NCBI RefSeq assembly: GCF_011040385.1
Contig: NZ_JAAIKB010000004.1
Location: forward strand, 186,001 to 250,000
Origin: Falsiroseomonas algicola
GTDB taxonomy: Bacteria > Pseudomonadota > Alphaproteobacteria > Acetobacterales > Acetobacteraceae
Length of the DNA stretch: 64,000 nucleotides
Direction: 5' to 3'
Of the stretch, positions 61,037 to 64,000 are shown in pieces; position 1 is the stretch's first letter; every line of letters begins with the position of its first letter. The notes below the pieces were generated by a model, which was not told the DNA's origin, searched no databases, and worked only from the letters and a program-made list of their open reading frames with translations. The position numbers and the translations under genes are program-made.

Positions 61037-62002
61037 ATGAGATACGTCCAGCTCGGCCGCAGTGGCCTGACCGTCTCCGCCATCTGCCTCGGCGGCAATT
61101 CCTGGGGGGCGGCGGGCCGCCGCGGCTGGGCGCCGATCGACCAGGAAGGCGCCCGTCCCTTCTTCCGCGCGGCGCTCGATGCCGGCATCACCTTCTTCGA
61201 CACCGCGAATGTCTACAATGCCGGTGAGAGCGAGCGGATCATAGGCGCCACCCTGCTGAAGGAGGTGCCGCGTGAAGAGGTCGTGATCTCCACCAAGGTC
61301 GGCATTCCGACCGGCCAGAAGCCGAATGCCGGCGGCGTCGGGCGCAAGCATCTGATGGCCGCGGTGGAGGCCTCGCTGAAGCGCCTCGATACGGACCATA
61401 TCGACCTGCTGCAGCTGCATCGCCTCGATACGGTGACGCCGGTTGAGGAGACGATGGCGGCGCTGAACGACCTCGTCCGCGCCGGCAAGGTGCTCTACAT
61501 CGGCGGCTCCACCATGCCGGCCTGGCGCTTCGCGCAGATGTGCACCATGGCATCGGAGCGCGGCTGGGCGCGGCCCGTGGCGATGCAGAACCTCTACAAC
61601 CTGGTGCAGCGGGAGGAGGAGCGCGAGATGATCCCGCTCTGCCTCGACCAGGGCGTCGGCCTGGTGCCCTATTCGCCGCTCGCCCGCGGCTTCCTCGGCG
61701 GCAACCGCACGCGGGAAGGCGCGGCGACCCAGCGGGCGCGCACCGACCATCTCGCGGAAGGCCTGTACCGGGAGAGCGACTTCGCAGTGCTGGATGCCGT
61801 GCTGGAGATCGCGCGGGCGCGCGGCGTGAAGCCGATGCAGGTGTCGCTGGCCTGGCTGATGGGCAAGGCCGTGATGGCCGCGCCCGTCGTGGGTGTCAGC
61901 GACCCCGCCCAGATCGCCGATGCGGCCGCCGCCACGGCGCTGCGCCTGACGGCGGAGGAGGTGGCGCGGCTGGAAGCGCCCTACGCCAGCCGCACCCTCT
62001 GA
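61037..62002 (+). CDS. aldo/keto reductase
   Basis: 321 residues. The catalytic tetrad is complete: D55, Y60, K87 and H128 (FFDTANVYN, ISTKVG, LLQLHR). The NADPH-binding C-terminal region includes YSPLARGFLGG and SLAWLM. Soluble, without a signal. It likely reduces an aldehyde or ketone formed from the hydantoinase or amine-dehydrogenase steps. Its stop is 4 bases from the convergent amidohydrolase stop. Confidence 0.9.
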   Translation: MRYVQLGRSGLTVSAICLGGNSWGAAGRRGWAPIDQEGARPFFRAALDAGITFFDTANVYNAGESERIIGATLLKEVPREEVVISTKVGIPTGQKPNAGGVGRKHLMAAVEASLKRLDTDHIDLLQLHRLDTVTPVEETMAALNDLVRAGKVLYIGGSTMPAWRFAQMCTMASERGWARPVAMQNLYNLVQREEEREMIPLCLDQGVGLVPYSPLARGFLGGNRTREGAATQRARTDHLAEGLYRESDFAVLDAVLEIARARGVKPMQVSLAWLMGKAVMAAPVVGVSDPAQIADAAAATALRLTAEEVARLEAPYASRTL

Positions 62003-62006
62003 GGCC

Positions 62007-63026
62007 CTATCGGGACATGCCGCCGAGGAAGCTCTGCAGGTAGCGGCCCAGCGAAGGGCTGAGATAGCCGCCCTCCTGCACCAGAAGCGTGGGGCAGCCG
62101 AGCGCGGCGATCCTGGCCGCCGCCTCCGCGAAGCCGGCCTCGGTGATGCGGAAGGTCGCCACGGGGTCCTGCTCCGCGGCATCGAGGCCGAGGGCCACGA
62201 CGAGCGCGCCCGGCGCGAAGCTGCGGAGACGAGACAGCGCGCCGTCGATGGCCGCAAGCCAGGGCGCATCGGTCGTGCCGCGCTGCAGCGGCTGGTTGTG
62301 GTTGCACCCGAGCGCGGCGGCGCCGCCGACCTCATCGGCATGACCGGCATAGAGCGGCGCGCCGGCATTGGGATCGACATGCACGGAACAGGTCATCACA
62401 TCCGCGCGGTCCCAGAAGATCGATTGCGTGCCGTTGCCGTGGTGCACGTCGATATCGAGGATGCCGACGCGGCCGAAGCGGTTGGTGAGACGTTGCGCGG
62501 CGATTGCGGTGTTGTTCAGGTAGCAGCCGCCGCTCATCAGGTCGGCATAGGCATGGTGGCCGGGCGGGCGGCACATGGCATAGATGGGCGCCTCGGCGGC
62601 GGTCAGGCGCTCGGCGCCGTGGATCGCCACCTGCGCGCTGGCCAGGACCGAATTCCAGGTCTCGGCGGCGATCGGGCAGGTCGTGGAATTGCTGTACCAG
62701 CCGAGCTCACCGATCAGGTCGGTGGGCCTGCGATGCATCCGGTGCGTGGGATGCACGCTCGGCACCGCGACGGGGCCGAAATCCGGCCGCTGCATCCAGC
62801 GCGCATGCACGCCCTTCAGGAAGTCGACATAGGCGGGATCGTGCACGGCGGTGATCGCCTCCAGCACCCCGATCGGCGCCTGCACCACCGCATGGCCCGC
62901 GCGCATCACCGCATCCAGGAAGACCCGGTAGCGCTCGGCGCGGTCGAAATGCGGGATGAACTTGCCGGTGCGGAACACGCTGTCGACGTCATGCCTGGCC
63001 TGGTCGGGGTGATGGATGACGAGCAT
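62007..63026 (-). CDS. histone deacetylase-family amidohydrolase (acetylpolyamine amidohydrolase-like)
   Basis: 339 residues of the arginase/deacetylase fold. Charge-relay H157-H158 (PPGHHAY), zinc ligands D193 and H195 (DIDVHHGNGT) and D282 (GLDAAEQDP), and the catalytic Tyr Y321 (EGGY). This matches bacterial acetylpolyamine amidohydrolases, which free polyamines or other amines from acetyl groups. It fits a locus that handles amines and amides. The divergent region upstream carries a LysR-type box. Confidence 0.89.
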   Translation of the reverse strand: MLVIHHPDQARHDVDSVFRTGKFIPHFDRAERYRVFLDAVMRAGHAVVQAPIGVLEAITAVHDPAYVDFLKGVHARWMQRPDFGPVAVPSVHPTHRMHRRPTDLIGELGWYSNSTTCPIAAETWNSVLASAQVAIHGAERLTAAEAPIYAMCRPPGHHAYADLMSGGCYLNNTAIAAQRLTNRFGRVGILDIDVHHGNGTQSIFWDRADVMTCSVHVDPNAGAPLYAGHADEVGGAAALGCNHNQPLQRGTTDAPWLAAIDGALSRLRSFAPGALVVALGLDAAEQDPVATFRITEAGFAEAAARIAALGCPTLLVQEGGYLSPSLGRYLQSFLGGMSR

Positions 63027-63118
63027 CTGGCGCTTCCCTGATGGACGATCATGCCAGGTGATACGCCGCGGGCCGCCGCCTGCCCACCGCTTCGGCCAGG
63101 CCGATCGCGGTCTTCGGT

Positions 63119-63133
63119 ATAAGACACCCTTAT
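63119..63133. promoter_or_regulatory. LysR-type box ATAAG-N5-CTTAT upstream of the last binding protein
   Basis: ATAAGACACCCTTAT: perfect arms with T-N11-A spacing, 92 bases upstream of the deacetylase-like start and 168 upstream of the binding-protein ATG. It is the third copy of this box in the locus. Confidence 0.6.
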
Positions 63134-63301
63134 GAAGGCCGGCGCGGATTGTCTTGGCATCTCGCGCGCCTGCGGATGAGGATCGCCTCCGGAGCGCAGG
63201 ATACGCGGCAGTGCCCTCGCGAATGTCGGTGGTTCCCGACAGGTCCCCGCACGGAAGAAGCGGAACCCGGACGGCCAGCCCGATACAGGATGGAGTAGGC
63301 C

Positions 63302-64000
63302 ATGGGGTTCACGACGAAATCCCGCTTGCCGCTGCGTGCAGCCATCGCCCTGCTTGGACTGGGCCTTGGCTTCCCGGCGGCACAAGCGACCGATCTGCGC
63401 ATCGGCACCACCGGCACGCCCACGCTCGATCCGCATTTCATGCTGATCGACACCAACATCGCCTACAACCAGCACATCTACGGCGCGCTGATCGACCAGG
63501 ATGCGCGCGGCCAACTGCACCCCGACCTGGCGCTGTCCTGGGCGCCAGAGGGCGACAATGCCTGGCGCTTCAGGCTTCGCCCGGGCGTCACCTTCCATGA
63601 CGGCACGCCCTTCACCGCCGATGACGTGGTCTTCAGCCTGCAGCGCGTGCCGAACATCCCGAACAACCCGGCACCCTATACCGGCGCGCTGCTCGGCGTG
63701 ACGGAGGTTCGCAAGGTCGATGACCTGACCGTCGATCTCGTGACCGACGGCTTCGTGCCGATGCTGCCCAACCAGATCGCGAAGCTGTCGATCCTCTCCC
63801 GCCACGCGGCGGAAGGCCGGGGCACGGAGGAGTTCAACCAGGGGCGCGCCGCCATCGGAACCGGCCCCTATCGCCTGGTGCGACTGCAGGGCCGGGACCG
63901 GCTGCAGCTGCAGCGCAACGACAGCTATTGGGGCGAGAAGCCCGCCTGGAATGCGGTGGAATTCCGCGTGCTGCCGAACGACGCCGCGCGCAGCGCCGGG
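63302..64000 (+). CDS. ABC transporter substrate-binding protein, family 5 (3' truncated by window)
   Basis: First 233 codons, open to the window end. ATG at 63302 with GGAG upstream. Sec signal LPLRAAIALLGLGLGFPAAQA. Family 5 features: LRIGTTGTPTLDPHFML near 33-49, FRLRPGVTFHDGTPFTADDVVFSLQRV near 90-116, and IGTGPYRLV. It resembles the protein at 34284 (TPFTAEDIAFS, IGTGPYR). A LysR-type box upstream suggests coregulation with the dehydrogenase and hydantoinase operons. Permease and ATPase genes probably follow outside the window. Confidence 0.88.
   Translation, partial: MGFTTKSRLPLRAAIALLGLGLGFPAAQATDLRIGTTGTPTLDPHFMLIDTNIAYNQHIYGALIDQDARGQLHPDLALSWAPEGDNAWRFRLRPGVTFHDGTPFTADDVVFSLQRVPNIPNNPAPYTGALLGVTEVRKVDDLTVDLVTDGFVPMLPNQIAKLSILSRHAAEGRGTEEFNQGRAAIGTGPYRLVRLQGRDRLQLQRNDSYWGEKPAWNAVEFRVLPNDAARSAG

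Noticed and set aside
58952-62380. Minus-strand open frame of about 1140 codons
   Set aside because: It is antisense to hyuB and the aldo/keto reductase gene, both with complete motifs. The translation has low-complexity His/Arg/Asp composition.

Overview
The window is very GC-rich, densely coded DNA, with many genes joined by ATGA or GTGA overlaps. The gene content (many periplasmic solute-binding proteins, CaiB-type CoA transferases, class II aldolases, hydantoinase-type enzymes) suggests an environmental alphaproteobacterium, plausibly Acetobacteraceae (Roseomonas-like). That placement is inference: there is no rRNA or other marker gene. I see no tRNA, rRNA, CRISPR array, insertion sequence, phage gene or integrase. 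The window reads as a chromosomal catabolic and uptake region.

Layout. 1-2257: three overlapping catabolic genes (carboxymuconolactone decarboxylase-like, metallo-beta-lactamase-fold hydrolase, alpha/beta hydrolase without its nucleophile). 2254-10244: an N-acyl-D-amino-acid deacylase divergent from a complete oligopeptide-type ABC transporter and a class II aldolase. 10245-16215: ureidoglycolate lyase-like protein, an orphan TAXI binding protein, a membrane protein with five 25-residue repeats, a small monooxygenase, a DUF808 membrane protein, and a pair of Asp/Glu-racemase-superfamily enzymes. 16264-22897: Bug binding protein plus RraA-like aldolase, class II aldolase plus flavin monooxygenase, an SH3 protein, a maleate isomerase-like enzyme and a PuuE-like deacetylase. 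22894-28992: a seven-gene branched-chain-type ABC operon (livHMGF, binding protein, SDR, lactonase-like hydrolase). 29105-36888: ABC-F ATPase, Bug plus CoA transferase, a GNAT / peptide-binding protein / amino-acid oxidase operon, and a DUF2141 protein.

36938-40531 appears to be an IclR-controlled unit (DUF6282 hydrolase, HpaI-type aldolase, bicupin). 40540-52602 looks like a second IclR regulon: a LigI-like hydrolase, a nine-gene operon with four Bug binding proteins, an IclR regulator with a quinone oxidoreductase, and an arylmalonate-decarboxylase-like protein. 53068-64000 looks like a LysR regulon: a three-subunit opine/cyanide-synthase-type dehydrogenase, HyuA/HyuB, an aldo/keto reductase, an acetylpolyamine amidohydrolase-like enzyme and a truncated peptide-binding protein.

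The most useful new signals are regulatory. ATTCCG-N5-CGGAAT lies in both divergent promoter regions of the 40.5-52.6 kb block. GTTCYG-N5-CAGAAC flanks the other iclR gene. ATAAG-N5-CTTAT, a LysR T-N11-A box, occurs three times, once in each candidate control region of the last block. Also notable is a set of four Asp/Glu-racemase-superfamily proteins with two, one or no catalytic cysteines. Eleven extracytoplasmic binding proteins are present, but only two complete transporters.
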